Of a DNA stretch of 64,000 bases, positions 44,999 to 55,514 are shown piece after piece (position 1 is the stretch's first letter; every line of letters starts with the position of its first letter). The position numbers were made by a program, and so were the translations under genes. The notes beneath the pieces were generated by a model. That model was not told the DNA's origin. It saw nothing but the letters and a program-made list of their open reading frames with translations, and did not search any database. Origin of the DNA: Saccharomycopsis fibuligera x Saccharomycopsis cf. fibuligera (lineage: Eukaryota > Ascomycota > Saccharomycetes > Ascoideales > Saccharomycopsidaceae); NCBI GenBank assembly GCA_001936135.1, contig CP012819.1:1021001-1085000 (forward strand), given 5' to 3'.

Positions 44999-45030
44999 GC
45001 TCAGATCAGATCAGATCAGATCATATCAGA
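44999..45030. repeat. ATCAG pentanucleotide repeat
   Basis: Four to five TCAGA units, then a variant unit with one substitution. Confidence 0.8.
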
Positions 45031-46074
45031 GCAGGGATGACTGAGTGTTTGCATTGATGCAGCTCTTGACAGAGTCAGTCTTATCCTTTGGTCATCGGCA
45101 CGTTGATGTGAATCTGTTTAGCTGTCAAGGAAAACTCCTAAACGAAGGGGTTTTGTCTAGTAAAGCATTACCAATTGTTAATGCTCTCAGATGCCTTAAG
45201 CCAAAGGGATATGTGTTATTGTAAACGCGTTTTGATAGGACAATGCAGTACAGCAGCAACCATCAAAAAGTAGCCAACCAACAATTGGCATGCAACTGCT
45301 CCTATATGTAAATTAAAAATTCTTCAAAGAGAGCAGATATGTTTGGTCATAGAGACCAAAAGGTTGCGCCCCTGTATATAAAAGGACAGTGATGATTTAT
45401 TGCTCGGCACGAGGGTAAGGAATGTGGCTCTGATCTGCCACCTACAGTTCCAGTGATGACCATATAGCTCACGAGAGCAAGCAGTATACTATTGTGTTAA
45501 GTAAAGCAAGATACGCAGGTATAGAAAGAGATATCGAGTATAGACGTATTTTCAAAGGAAAGTAATGAAAAAATAATAACCTTTTCAAATTGAGCACAAA
45601 ATTCATGGTTTTAAAAATCTATAAAACAAAAAGACATGATTCGCAATTCTTCGTTGTACAGTTTTGTAGTTCTATTTTTTTTTTGAAAAAATTTACATCA
45701 ACCTATATCCAAAAACGAGGAAAAAAAAATACCCATAAAAAATCTGAAGTAGAAACCTCCAATATTTGACTTTATGAAACTAGTTTGATAAAAAAATAAC
45801 GAGAAACAAAACAGCAATACGAGTGGCAAAACAAACATGTAAAATAAATAAAATAAAGTAAAAGCTGATGTTCAAAAAGATTGGCGCAAAACCGTGCAAG
45901 CGTTCGAATGTAGACAACCCTAAATTAAAATAAACCGATAGCCTTTTTTTTTTTTTTAAAACAAAAAAAAAAAAAAAACACCAAAGAAACTACCACAATG
46001 TTTTTCAGAAACAATTGCGAAAGAATTAAGCATGTTGAACCTGAAAAAGAAAAAAACAAACCAAGTATCCCATG

Positions 46075-46761
46075 TTATATGCTCGCATTCTTTTTAATTG
46101 AACTAAGCAAATCATTAGAATTTTTCTCATTCTTCTCAACCACCAAATTTTTCAAACATCTGTTTTCCATCTCAACTTTCAACATTGTGCTCTTTAGTTC
46201 ATTTACTCTGGCACTCAAGTCATTGAGTTCCTGCTCCATTTTTTGCTCCTTAAGTTTCTTCTTGATTCTGAATCTAGCAGAGGCTAGCGTGTTTCTTTTT
46301 CTCTTGTTTACTACTGGGTTGCCGTTGCTGTCTTTAGTGATTTTGGAATTATTATCTGCGATGTTAGCTGTAGAAGGGCGTTTGCTATTGCAGCCAATAT
46401 TGCTGTTCTCAGCAGGGATGTATGGCGTAGAAGGAATAATACTGTTATCGTGGATGCTGCCTATGCTGAAGTTGCCACTATTGCTATTTTGTTCAAGTAA
46501 AGCTTTGATCAACTGCACATTCTGATCTTCCTCCTCATGCTCATGCGTTTGCTGGATTTGCTGCTGGAACTGCAGCTGGAGTTGTGGTTTAGTTTCTTTA
46601 AATGTGAACTCATCATTATTGGTAAGAACATCAAAGTTGAAAAACTCGTCATTGGTGAATATAGACAAGTCGTTACTGCTGTTGCTAGCGCTGTTCGGTG
46701 GAGACTCAATGTTCTCGAAGTTCAAGTTGGAGATGTAGCTGTTAGAGTAGTTGTAATCCAT
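46075..46761 (-). CDS. bZIP transcription factor of the CYS3/MET28/MET4 type
   Basis: A 228-aa protein. The N-terminal part is Asn/Ser-rich and acidic (activation-like). The basic region at about 150-172 (KRKRNTLASARFRIKKKLKEQ) is followed by a zipper (LNDLSARVNELKSTMLKVEMENRCLKNLV). The NTxASARFR core is that of the sulfur-regulator group (Neurospora CYS3, yeast Met4 and Met28), not Gcn4. One core position is Leu (CTA codon, so genuinely Leu) where Ala is common. The group controls sulfate assimilation and methionine/cysteine genes, acting with Cbf1. MET28 is the more likely orthologue given the small size, but MET4 cannot be excluded. The start ATG lies 67 bp from a TATATA element; the upstream spacer is about 2.1 kb. 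Confidence 0.85.
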   Translation of the reverse strand: MDYNYSNSYISNLNFENIESPPNSASNSSNDLSIFTNDEFFNFDVLTNNDEFTFKETKPQLQLQFQQQIQQTHEHEEEDQNVQLIKALLEQNSNSGNFSIGSIHDNSIIPSTPYIPAENSNIGCNSKRPSTANIADNNSKITKDSNGNPVVNKRKRNTLASARFRIKKKLKEQKMEQELNDLSARVNELKSTMLKVEMENRCLKNLVVEKNEKNSNDLLSSIKKNASI

Positions 46762-47182
46762 TGTAATTTGTCGATTGATGCGTTATGGTCTATTTGATAA
46801 ATAATGAGCGAAATCAAATAACTTTGCATATATAAGTTGTGCGTGTAGGTAAACGTTTTAAGTTTTTTACCCAACCAAAATGTCAGGTAAGTATGCTTTT
46901 TGTTAAAAGTGTGCTGGTGGAAAGTCTGAGCAATTCTCTAGAGTGCTTTATGCTCAAAAAATTTGGCAAAATTGAGGCAGTTGTGTAAGTAAAAGCTCTA
47001 CTTGCAGATACAGATTTTGAGTGTATCAAGGTGAAGTTGTAAAAAAACAGTAATTCTTTATGTTTTACGTTATTTTATTTTATATTATTTTTTTTCTCCT
47101 GTATGCTCGGGGACGAAATTCCAGTAGCGGCACTAGACAGGTATATATACGCCCTATAGAAAGTATAATAGCCACTGAAACC

Positions 47183-47222
<40 letters not shown>

Positions 47223-47997
47223 TAAACTGTGCAAAACATGTGTGTAAACTATACACTCCTTCTGTTTTAACTCGCTGTATCTTAATTGTTTATCCGAAGC
47301 TATCATGTCGTTAACATTAAAATGTTAATTGTTTTTGGCTTTTTGGCGGTACCAACGTTGCAGCTGTGGCACAGCTATATGCTTTTTGTCACTGCAATTG
47401 ACAGCACCCTGCAGCTTTTGTTGGCGGTGTGAGAAGCCACAGCAAGCGGGCCGAGCATTGGAGCGCGAGAGGGTTTGAAGCGCTCGAGAACCACAGAAAC
47501 TGGCTGTGAAGTATAAATACATAGTAAGAAGCAAGTAACGGCGAAAGGCTCCGATCGGTTCGCAGTGATTGATTGAATAGGTGAATTCAATTAAATAGTC
47601 TTAAATGATTGGGATTCACAGCGCGACAAATTGTGTATAGACACGCAGCAGAAAAATCAAATACTGCTAACATAAGCGATCGTATATAAAAAGGTATGGT
47701 ACGTAAACCTTGATTTTGCCCAGGCACCCAGCTCTGTTCCCCGAGAATGAATACAAGACCCTTTTCAGACAAATAACTTAGATCATCATACTATATATTT
47801 GGCAGCCACAGTATTTTTGTTCTGTACTTTGTGAGCGCACTACGATACATGCAAGCTATAGAGTAAAACCTTTTTGAATGCTGCCACACGAAAAAATCGA
47901 ATTTGTTTCACTGTGTTACGCTTCGATTGAATTCCTCTCAATTGATGATATCTGCGCCTATAATTAATAAGTATTTATGCTACGCTGATTAGATCTG

Positions 47998-48039
<42 letters not shown>

Positions 48040-48916
48040 CTGTTTTTAGTACGCCGATGCGACTAGGATAGATGTATAGGAACCTATGGAGCAAATACAA
48101 GAATACAAGAATACAAGACAACATAAATTTAACAACCTAACAGAGTGTAACGCGAATAACAATGAAGAGATGTATAACAAGCTATTGTTATTTTTCTTCC
48201 TAAGCGTTCATATTGGATGATGTAGAGATAAATAAAGATAACGAAGCGGAGCAACGCTGGGCCTCTATTACATTATTAACGCCTACGATCCTCGAGCACT
48301 CCAGAGTATATTTACTTTTTGATATAGGCTCGCTCAGCTACGGGAATAAAATGATTCTTATTTTGCTTTTCAGTTTTTTGTATATTTTTCTTTTTTTTCC
48401 CCTTTTTTTTCCTTTTTTAGATTTTCTTTGCTGTTTCTAATTTTTATGTAAGCTAATATCAATTTTAGCTGTTTAATTAGTTATCTTGAAAAGATACAAC
48501 AATATTGAGCGTTTCGCCAAAGGTGATTTCCAAGCTTATGAGCAACAGGGACGTGTCGGTAGTTATAGCTGAGAGATATCAGTTTTATGTTAGCAAGGCT
48601 TCAAACAAGAGATTGGCTGGCTGGTTATCAACTTTTATGATGTGAAGTGAAGTGAATGTGAGTGGTGTCTTCAAGTTTTATACTTGTTTGATGTTGATAT
48701 TTGATATTGGCAAGAAAAAAATTTAGTCATGGTGGAGGTTCCTGAAAATCGCTCTTTGCCAGAAATGACTAGATAAAGCTTGAATATTAAAACACCCAAC
48801 AACTCATAAAGGACCCATCTTCATGCTTGAGCTTCTAAGAGTAAGTCTACTTTGTTTTTCAACACTTCATATTGTATTTGAAGTAGCATTATAGGGAATA
48901 TTGTAGCACAGTGGCA
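46762..48916. promoter_or_regulatory. 2.1-kb upstream region of the bZIP gene
   Basis: No gene supported. Contains a TATATA element near 46827-46833, A36 at 47185-47220, T41 at 47999-48039 and three AATACAAG-type units at 48096-48117. A tiny ATG-GTAAGT arrangement at 46879 does not lead to a convincing second exon. Confidence 0.5.
47999..48039. repeat. Poly-T tract, 41 nt
   Basis: Uninterrupted T41 between the bZIP gene and ENV9. Confidence 0.95.
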
Positions 48917-50062
48917 TTATGCCCCGTGAGTGGAAACTTTTTTATCCGGGGTAAAATCAAAGCCTTGCAGCTGCAATTGTTTTATCGCCCAACTATAGCT
49001 ATTTACCGCATATGTCAAATTATTAGCAATTTTACTTGGCTGCGATTCCACTCCTCCGGTGGCGAAATACTTGCCATTATCATTACCCCTATTCAAATTT
49101 GGGCTAAGCGCCGCTTTTAATGTCGCTAATGAACCTTGTTCTATTCCAACTCCAAAAATCCAGCCAAAGATTTGGAAAAGCACCCAGAACAAAGTGCCAA
49201 TTATTGGAAGCCTTGTCCAGTAGCTGAACAAATTGGTGTTCATCACGAACCCTGGGTGCACCGCTATGCTTAAGATCAGAGGATATTTAAGGGCTAGGAT
49301 TTTCATGTAGTGGATGCCAAACGTCTTGGCCATACCGTACCTAAGCCAAGTAAATATAATGTTGGGTGCGTAATTGAACGTTGAATCAGGATGGAAGTTC
49401 CAAAAGTAGAGCTGATGGCCAATTGATGACAAGTAAACGATTCGTGGATCGCCGCCGCCATTATTGCTGCTACTATAACCAGTAGTGCCATTGATTTTAG
49501 TATCATTATCGCCGTTGTCGTTAGCAGCATTCTCAAGCAGACCAACCAACAATTGAGTCAAAAGCACATGAGCCAAGTAATTAGTTTGTACTTGAATTTC
49601 AAAGCCATTCTGGGTGATACTATGCGGAAGCGCCATTACTCCAGCGTTCAAGATTAACACATTCAAGTAACGTTCACGATGCTGGAACTGCTCTGCTGCT
49701 CTTTCAATTGACTTTAAGTCAAGCAAATCAAGCTGCAAGTATCGTAACTCACCCAATGGGCGCTCTTCTTCCTGCTGTTTTTCATTGGTCTGAGGTTTGT
49801 TGTCATTAGTTTTTTGGCTTGCTGATCTTCTAATGGCTGCTTCTTGTTCGATATCCTTAATGGCCTTCTCTACCCTTTTCGGGCTGCGTCCAGCAATATA
49901 GACAATAAACCCATGAAGATACAAATGGAGTGCAGTATACCACCCAATTCCACTATTACCGCCGGTTATAAGCGCCACGCGATGGTCTTTAGTGGGAGAA
50001 TAGTACGGAGCGCTATCCGGATCAAAGTGGTTGTTATTTGTATGGTTGAGAAAGTGGGACAT
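48917..50062 (-). CDS. ENV9: Env9-type short-chain dehydrogenase of lipid droplets
   Basis: Env9 is a lipid-droplet SDR oxidoreductase linked to vacuolar morphology and lipid metabolism. The 381-aa protein has the Rossmann motif TGGNSGIG at residues 33-40 followed by WYTALHLYLHGFIVYIAGRS, a signature of the Env9 subgroup. NAGVMALP, the catalytic Ser region (VYLSSIGH) and YGMAK follow. A hydrophobic stretch near 290-315 (IIGTLFWVLFQIFGWIFGVG) could be the lipid-droplet hairpin. A Lys/Gln/Glu-rich insertion lies at about 80-100, and an Asn/Gly/Ser-rich one near 190-205. Start ATG at 50062; a nearby upstream start is not needed. Confidence 0.93.
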   Translation of the reverse strand: MSHFLNHTNNNHFDPDSAPYYSPTKDHRVALITGGNSGIGWYTALHLYLHGFIVYIAGRSPKRVEKAIKDIEQEAAIRRSASQKTNDNKPQTNEKQQEEERPLGELRYLQLDLLDLKSIERAAEQFQHRERYLNVLILNAGVMALPHSITQNGFEIQVQTNYLAHVLLTQLLVGLLENAANDNGDNDTKINGTTGYSSSNNGGGDPRIVYLSSIGHQLYFWNFHPDSTFNYAPNIIFTWLRYGMAKTFGIHYMKILALKYPLILSIAVHPGFVMNTNLFSYWTRLPIIGTLFWVLFQIFGWIFGVGIEQGSLATLKAALSPNLNRGNDNGKYFATGGVESQPSKIANNLTYAVNSYSWAIKQLQLQGFDFTPDKKVSTHGA

Positions 50063-51104
50063 TTCAGAGTCTCTTATCTGCTCTCAGTTGTAACTGCTTT
50101 GTTGTAACTGTTTTGTCGTATTTCGAATATATAACGTGAAGTTCAATAAATCTCTCTTGTTTGGCAGCGGCAGCTGAGGGTGTGTAGATGAAAAGAGAAA
50201 AAAGCGCTGTCAAACGTTTGCAACCAAATGTACAATAAATCCACTGTTCCATACACTACATTACACCTTCATCCAAGGATCCATACGAAGGACACGATAA
50301 TGAACACATCTATTGTTAGCGCAGGGGACTTAATTTGGGGTTACCCGTTCAAAACTCGAATTGTTCTCTCAGCGCGGGTGCTTTATGCACCTCTCGCACC
50401 AACAAACATTAGCAAAAAAGCACACTTCAACATGCTGATGTCAACTAGGGTCATTTATCGCCGTATCATTCGTTGGGCCAGTAAAGATTGGGTTATTGGT
50501 AAGCGGGATTTCCCTTTTTGTTTTGAAGACGTGGGCAAGGCTTCATCCAAAACCGTGAGGTTGATTGTGCAAAGTTAGATCCGGCTGGGATTGCCCAGTA
50601 AATTGACAACGGTGCTAGCAATATCCGAATTTACTTGTATTACACAAGCGCACAAAAAGCCCTATTTACAAGTTGCACTATTGAATTTAAGATTGTTTTT
50701 TTTTTTTTTTTTTTTTTTTTTTTTGTTTTTTTGTTTTTTGTTTTTCTAAGCGAAGCGTATTTGAGGTCCATCCGAGAAAAATGATTTCCGCTTAGCACAG
50801 CGCTATTTCAAGTCTACTATGGTTCAATGCCTAACGGCTTGCAAGAGTATGCTTAGTAGATCTTTGGCCTTCGAGGGTTGCATACTATTATTGCCTAAAA
50901 GCTTTACAAATTAGGAGTTATATAAGGATTGCAGTTACTACTATACTGATTATGCTTTGCTATCTGTTATTTTGGACTGTAGCTCTTCGCTATTGTTCAG
51001 TCTGCTGAAGTAAGCACCCCCTGTTACCACACTACGCCATTACGGGGGGTCAATTTGGGAGAAGCAACTTCAGATCAAAGTTATAACACTTAAAGCTGCT
51101 TTTG
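50063..51104. promoter_or_regulatory. Divergent spacer ENV9/PNG1
   Basis: Holds T29 at 50696-50724. A 116-codon ATG frame at 50228-50578 has no recognisable domain and no neighbour relationship; I regard it as probably chance. Confidence 0.5.
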
Positions 51105-51176
51105 ATGCTATCAACAAGGCACTTAATCCCCTGTAGCAATGTATTTCTTCTTTACTGTTGCAATATTTCTGTTAAC

Positions 51177-52319
51177 ATGCCTCCGATTGACAGATCTAAA
51201 CTCCAAGAAAATATCAAGAAGCTTGCGAGTGGCCTTAAGGAAAAATACACCAACATCCTGCACCTTAAGAGCCTCGAGGAATATGGTCCTCTAGGGCTAG
51301 AATTGAACCCCATCACCAAGTTCAATTTAAGCGGTAACTCATTCGTTCAAGAGCTTGCTAATTTAAATCGTTTGACCGATAGGTATGAAAATGATGAGCT
51401 TCAAAAAGCAGCACTTGAAGCAATCCCATTTGACAAAATTTATGCCACTGTAGAGGCCAATTTGGCCAAGCAAGAGCAGGAGACAAAAGACAAAGACAAG
51501 AAGTCATCCGTGACCAAGTACAGTTATGAAGATTTTATGGTCAAAGAAGTGCTCCGCTGGTTCAAAGAAGATTTTTTCAAATGGGTGAACAAAGATCCTT
51601 GCCCCTTTTGCAATAACGACAACCAAGACAAGCTTCAGCTAACGAGCTGCGAACCTGCCAACCAACAAGAGCGCGATGAAGGTGACGCTTCAAATACCGA
51701 AATATACAGGTGCTTACAATGCAACAAAAGCCATCGTTTTCCTAGATATAATAACCCCAAGATGCTATTGCACACCAGGAAAGGTCGTTGTGGCGAATAT
51801 GCAAACTGTTTTTACTTAATATTGCGCAGCTTATCGGTGAGTCCCGTTAGATACATTTGGAACCGCGAGGACCATCTTTGGACCGAATATTACTCTACTA
51901 ATTTTGGCAAATGGATTCATTTGGATTCCTGTGAAAACGCGTATAACGAACCATTGTTGTATTGTAATAATTGGGGCAAGAAGATGAGTTATGTGTTTGG
52001 CGTCAGTACAACGGGTTTTGTCGATTTGTCCAACAAATACATCGACCAGCGAGGTAATAAGGATAAGCAATTACCTAGGAATGCGGTGGATGAAAAGATG
52101 CTCAAGAAGATTGTGAGGTATTTTGATATGAAGAAAAAATCGCATATTAGAGACAAGAAAGAGTTGTACAATGTAATTATGATGGATAATAGCGAAAGAA
52201 AATTATTGAGTAACCCCGAGGAAATTTATAATACCACATTGGTGGACAATCATGGTCAAAAAGGTAGAATTAGCGGGTCTGGAGGATGGAAAAAAGAGCG
52301 GGGCGAAGGCAGTGGCTAA
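51177..52319 (+). CDS. PNG1: Cytosolic peptide N-glycanase (PNGase)
   Basis: Png1 removes N-glycans from misfolded glycoproteins during ER-associated degradation. From the ATG at 51177 the product is 380 aa, starting MPPIDRSKLQENIKKL. The transglutaminase-like core has zinc-binding CPFC and CLQC pairs, FPRYNNPKMLLHTRKGRCGEYANCF with the catalytic Cys, VRYIWNREDHLWTEYY with the catalytic His, and WIHLDSCENAYNEPLLY with the catalytic Asp. The C-terminal SGSGGWKKERGEG matches the yeast tail. GEW of the active-site loop is GEY here. An in-frame ATG at 51105 would add 24 residues (MLSTRHLIPCSNVFLLYCCN), hydrophobic and possibly a targeting signal; I prefer 51177 by similarity. Confidence 0.94.
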   Translation: MPPIDRSKLQENIKKLASGLKEKYTNILHLKSLEEYGPLGLELNPITKFNLSGNSFVQELANLNRLTDRYENDELQKAALEAIPFDKIYATVEANLAKQEQETKDKDKKSSVTKYSYEDFMVKEVLRWFKEDFFKWVNKDPCPFCNNDNQDKLQLTSCEPANQQERDEGDASNTEIYRCLQCNKSHRFPRYNNPKMLLHTRKGRCGEYANCFYLILRSLSVSPVRYIWNREDHLWTEYYSTNFGKWIHLDSCENAYNEPLLYCNNWGKKMSYVFGVSTTGFVDLSNKYIDQRGNKDKQLPRNAVDEKMLKKIVRYFDMKKKSHIRDKKELYNVIMMDNSERKLLSNPEEIYNTTLVDNHGQKGRISGSGGWKKERGEGSG

Positions 52320-52402
52320 GTAGCTTATAGTGTGACCTGCATATTTCTATATGTTGAATAAAAATGATTATGTTGATGCGTGGTGATAACTTTGGTTTTA
52401 CG

Positions 52403-52443
<41 letters not shown>

Positions 52444-52893
52444 GAAAAATTCAATTTAAAAAATAATATATGCGATGATAATGTTGATGGTTAGGAAACT
52501 GAAATGCAGTTAGTGCAGTGCTTTGTCCGTCATGACGAACTGTATTGTAGCACCTCAGAAGAGCTTATTTGTTTATACTTCTTTACAATAGATTATGCCG
52601 CTTGCAATGCAAAACTCAGTATTCAGAGACTACCAAAAGTTGTGATTTGCGCTGCGTTCAAACAAGCTCAGGATACGTTCGTGCTGTGATTTGATACATA
52701 CATGGCAACATAAATCAATACAACGGGGTAAAGAACTATCAACATCTACAAAAGCAAAGTGACAAGAAAAGTTCTTATTGCAGACACACTGAGTTATATA
52801 AACTGCTTAAATACAACAACACAGTTGATCAACAAAGGAAGAAAAGAAGGAAGGACCGCGGTCAAAAAAGGAGTAAGTCAAAAAGGAATACCA
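52320..52893. other. Convergent spacer PNG1 / GAD1
   Basis: No gene supported. A (GTT)14 microsatellite lies at 52402-52444, about 80 bp after the PNG1 stop. Confidence 0.55.
52402..52444. repeat. GTT trinucleotide repeat, about 14 copies
   Basis: Pure GTT repeat in the PNG1 3' region. Confidence 0.95.
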
Positions 52894-54699
52894 TCAACAT
52901 GTACCCCTATAACTTCCATGTTTTTTTCCTTTATGTTTGTGGCTATTCTTCTCATGAGGAACCTCCTTGGAATACTGCGACAAAATCTCATTATTCTTGA
53001 TCCCAGAAGAAGCAATACTTTCCAACATTTCTCTGATAACCACGTCATTATCGCCCTTGGCCGTAACGCTTTCATTTGCTGTAGTCTTTTTGACGATTTC
53101 TGCGGCATTGACCAAGGTTTCTGTCACTTCAATGATGTCGTTCATCAATTTGTCCAACAATTCGTGCGACAAGTTGAAACGCACCACGATCCTTAAAATC
53201 TCTTGGTGCTCTTCGTTTGGCGGAAGTGGGTAGTTTGGAATAATATAGCCCTTGTTACGCAAAAGACTAGAGACTATTGATTGCGGAATCAGCGGATATT
53301 TTTGACTGAATTCCTGAGTGAACTTGAATGCCACCACCGGTAATCCGGCATTGAACTCAGCGGTGGTGAGCTTCTTGTTCTTGTGCTCGTCTGCTAGCTG
53401 GTCCAACGTTGCGGCCACTGCTTCGGCACCATGATAGTCGAAATCTCCCTTTCTGCGATGAATCAATGACACACATTCATAGTAGCCGGACTCTTCCAAA
53501 AACTCGCTCAACAAGCGAGCATTGTCAAAAAGGGCGTTGAAATATTCGGTGTAGCCGTCTTTTCCAAAGGATAGGAAATTGTAGAACTGGCTGATCACCT
53601 GGTTCCCTGGCCTAGAGAAGTTCAAGGTGAAGCTTTCCTCGGAGCCGCCGAGGTAGCTGAGCTCGAATTTCAAATCTTCAGGCAAATACTTAGATTGCCT
53701 CCAAATGACAAAGCCGAGGCCAACGTTGGTGAGGCCAAACTTGTGGCCCGACGTGTTGATGGAATGCACTCTAGGCAACCGGAAGTCCCACTTCAAACGA
53801 GGAAACGAAAAAGGGGCGACAAAGCCGCCGGACGCCGCGTCGACATGAATCGGGATGTCCAACCCCTTTTCTTTTTCGACTTGGTCAAGCACCTGGCTCA
53901 CTCTCTCCACGTCCTCAAAGGTTCCGGTGTAGGTGGACCCTAAAATGACAAAGACCCCGATGGTGTTCTCGTCGACGTTTTCCTTGACCAAGTCCGCGTC
54001 GAGCACGTACTGGCTCTTCTTGGAAACCGGAAGCAACCTGGCCTCGACGTCGAAATAACGCGCAAACTTCTCTAGAGCGACCTGCGCGTTGGCGCCCATG
54101 AGGATGTTAGGCCTGCTGGCGTCCTTGCGCTCGGCCCTGCGCTTGGCTTGCCAGTTTTTCTTCAACGCAAGGCCGCCGAGCAACACCGCCTCGGAGGAGC
54201 CAACAGTCGCGGTTCCAATGGCGCTGCTTTCTTTCAACACGAAGTCGGCCCTCCGCAGGTCCTTGGTTTCGCTTAGTCTGTCGTCGAGCTGCTCCCTGGT
54301 CAACTTCGGCGCGTGCCAGAGGTCCGCCAAGATGGAAATGCAGCGCTGGTGGATCTCCATCAACGACGGGTACTCATCGTTGTCGGCGAGGTTCTTGGTC
54401 ATGTTCTCGAGCAATAGCTTTTCCGAGTCTGGCGGGACGTAGGTGTTGACAAAGCTCGCCAAGTTCAAGGTCGGGTTGCCGTCGAGGGTCAACTCGTCGT
54501 GGATGAGCTGGTACGCGGTGGTGCCGCCAACGCCCTTGTCGGGAATTTGGAACTTGTTGATGCTGCTGTTGAAACTGCTGTCTGGGTACGTGCTGCTGCG
54601 GTCGCTGATTTTGGTGCGTAGTTTTGTGCTGAGGTTGCGGTGCTTGCGAACAAGCGCGGCCTCAAGGTCGCTTGGGCTGATGTGCGAGTGCAAGACCAT
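52894..54699 (-). CDS. GAD1: Glutamate decarboxylase
   Basis: PLP enzyme converting glutamate to GABA; in yeast it feeds the GABA shunt and oxidative-stress tolerance. The 601-aa protein shows the group II decarboxylase landmarks in order: GSSEAVLLGGLALK, HVDAASGGFVAPF with the PLP-pairing Asp, and SINTSGHKFGL with the Schiff-base Lys at about K320. SYLGGSEESFTLNFSRPG and YIIPNYPLPP follow. The N-terminus (MVLHSHISPSDLEAAL) is normal for the yeast enzyme; the tail is Lys/His-rich (KNSHKHKGKKHG). The 5' half is markedly GC-rich in third codon positions, unlike most neighbours, and belongs to a GC island that continues through SCJ1. A GAGAA repeat lies in its 5' leader. Confidence 0.95.
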   Translation of the reverse strand: MVLHSHISPSDLEAALVRKHRNLSTKLRTKISDRSSTYPDSSFNSSINKFQIPDKGVGGTTAYQLIHDELTLDGNPTLNLASFVNTYVPPDSEKLLLENMTKNLADNDEYPSLMEIHQRCISILADLWHAPKLTREQLDDRLSETKDLRRADFVLKESSAIGTATVGSSEAVLLGGLALKKNWQAKRRAERKDASRPNILMGANAQVALEKFARYFDVEARLLPVSKKSQYVLDADLVKENVDENTIGVFVILGSTYTGTFEDVERVSQVLDQVEKEKGLDIPIHVDAASGGFVAPFSFPRLKWDFRLPRVHSINTSGHKFGLTNVGLGFVIWRQSKYLPEDLKFELSYLGGSEESFTLNFSRPGNQVISQFYNFLSFGKDGYTEYFNALFDNARLLSEFLEESGYYECVSLIHRRKGDFDYHGAEAVAATLDQLADEHKNKKLTTAEFNAGLPVVAFKFTQEFSQKYPLIPQSIVSSLLRNKGYIIPNYPLPPNEEHQEILRIVVRFNLSHELLDKLMNDIIEVTETLVNAAEIVKKTTANESVTAKGDNDVVIREMLESIASSGIKNNEILSQYSKEVPHEKNSHKHKGKKHGSYRGTC

Positions 54700-55514
54700 G
54701 CTGTGTTCTGCTATGCTATCCAGCTATCCAACTATGAGAAGAGAAGAGAAGAGAAGAGAAGAGAAGAGAAGAGAAGAGGAGGAAGGAAGGCCACAAGTTT
54801 CCGCAGCGCCAGCAACCGAGCAAGCGAGGCGGCTTGGTAGCGCCTTTATATAGCAGGGCCCATGTGCCGGGGAAGAGATCAGCCGCGGAGCAGAGCGTGG
54901 GGGACGCCTGGCACGGCTAGCGCTTAGCAACTGACGTGACACACCGCGCCATGCAGCTATGGTGTGTGCACACCGTAGGCATTTGGCGACGGCACGTTGC
55001 GCAGCCTGGCGCCGCCAGGCACTGCTTCTTCCACACGTTTTGTGCTCAGCGGTCCCGGGCGGACACACCAATGGTGGTCAAGGTCCCCCAGGGTGCTTTA
55101 ACGCTGGCGAGAGAATGCGGGCGCTGGCCCGACCGCCAAAGACTGTCACTTTTGACAGGCTCTTGGCATGCTCGGAGGGGCCAGCAGCTGCTGCGACCGG
55201 CATATAGGCGCTTGCACAACATCAGCCGCCGCGCAGAGAAACCTCGCAGCAGCTGCATACAGGAAAATCGCAAACCTACTTTGGTTCTGCGGCTTACGTT
55301 TGAATTTTCAACCGCGGGCGGAATCAAAAATCGTTGGTCTGCGGACAGCATTAATGCCACGCAGACCTTCTTCATTCAAGTCTTGGTAGTCAACACATCG
55401 CTAGTCTCATTTCGTACCCACCAAAGCTGGCGTTTTCTATTAACCTTTTTTTTTTTTTTTTTTTTATTTTTTTTTTTATTTTTACGTATCTCCCACCGGC
55501 CGCCGCCGGCACGT
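54700..55514. promoter_or_regulatory. GC-rich spacer GAD1 upstream / SCJ1 3' side
   Basis: Strikingly GC-rich for this window, with a GAGAA repeat at its left end and T20-type tracts at about 55447-55478. Several long frames on both strands (for example 54936-55520) reflect the scarcity of stops in GC-rich sequence; none shows family features. Confidence 0.5.
54736..54778. repeat. GAGAA pentanucleotide repeat in the GAD1 leader
   Basis: About 8.6 pure units, 37 bp upstream of the GAD1 start, hence a pyrimidine-rich (TTCTC)n in its 5' leader or core promoter. Confidence 0.95.

Noticed and set aside
45998-46525. 175-codon frame on the plus strand
   Set aside because: Antisense shadow of the bZIP gene, whose motifs are clear on the minus strand.
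46879-47041. ATG-TCA-G followed by GTAAGT and a downstream acceptor, giving a 13-residue product
   Set aside because: No branch-point consensus and the product is too short; probably chance.
50228-50578. 116-codon ATG frame between ENV9 and PNG1
   Set aside because: No domain, no codon-use support, lies in a divergent promoter.
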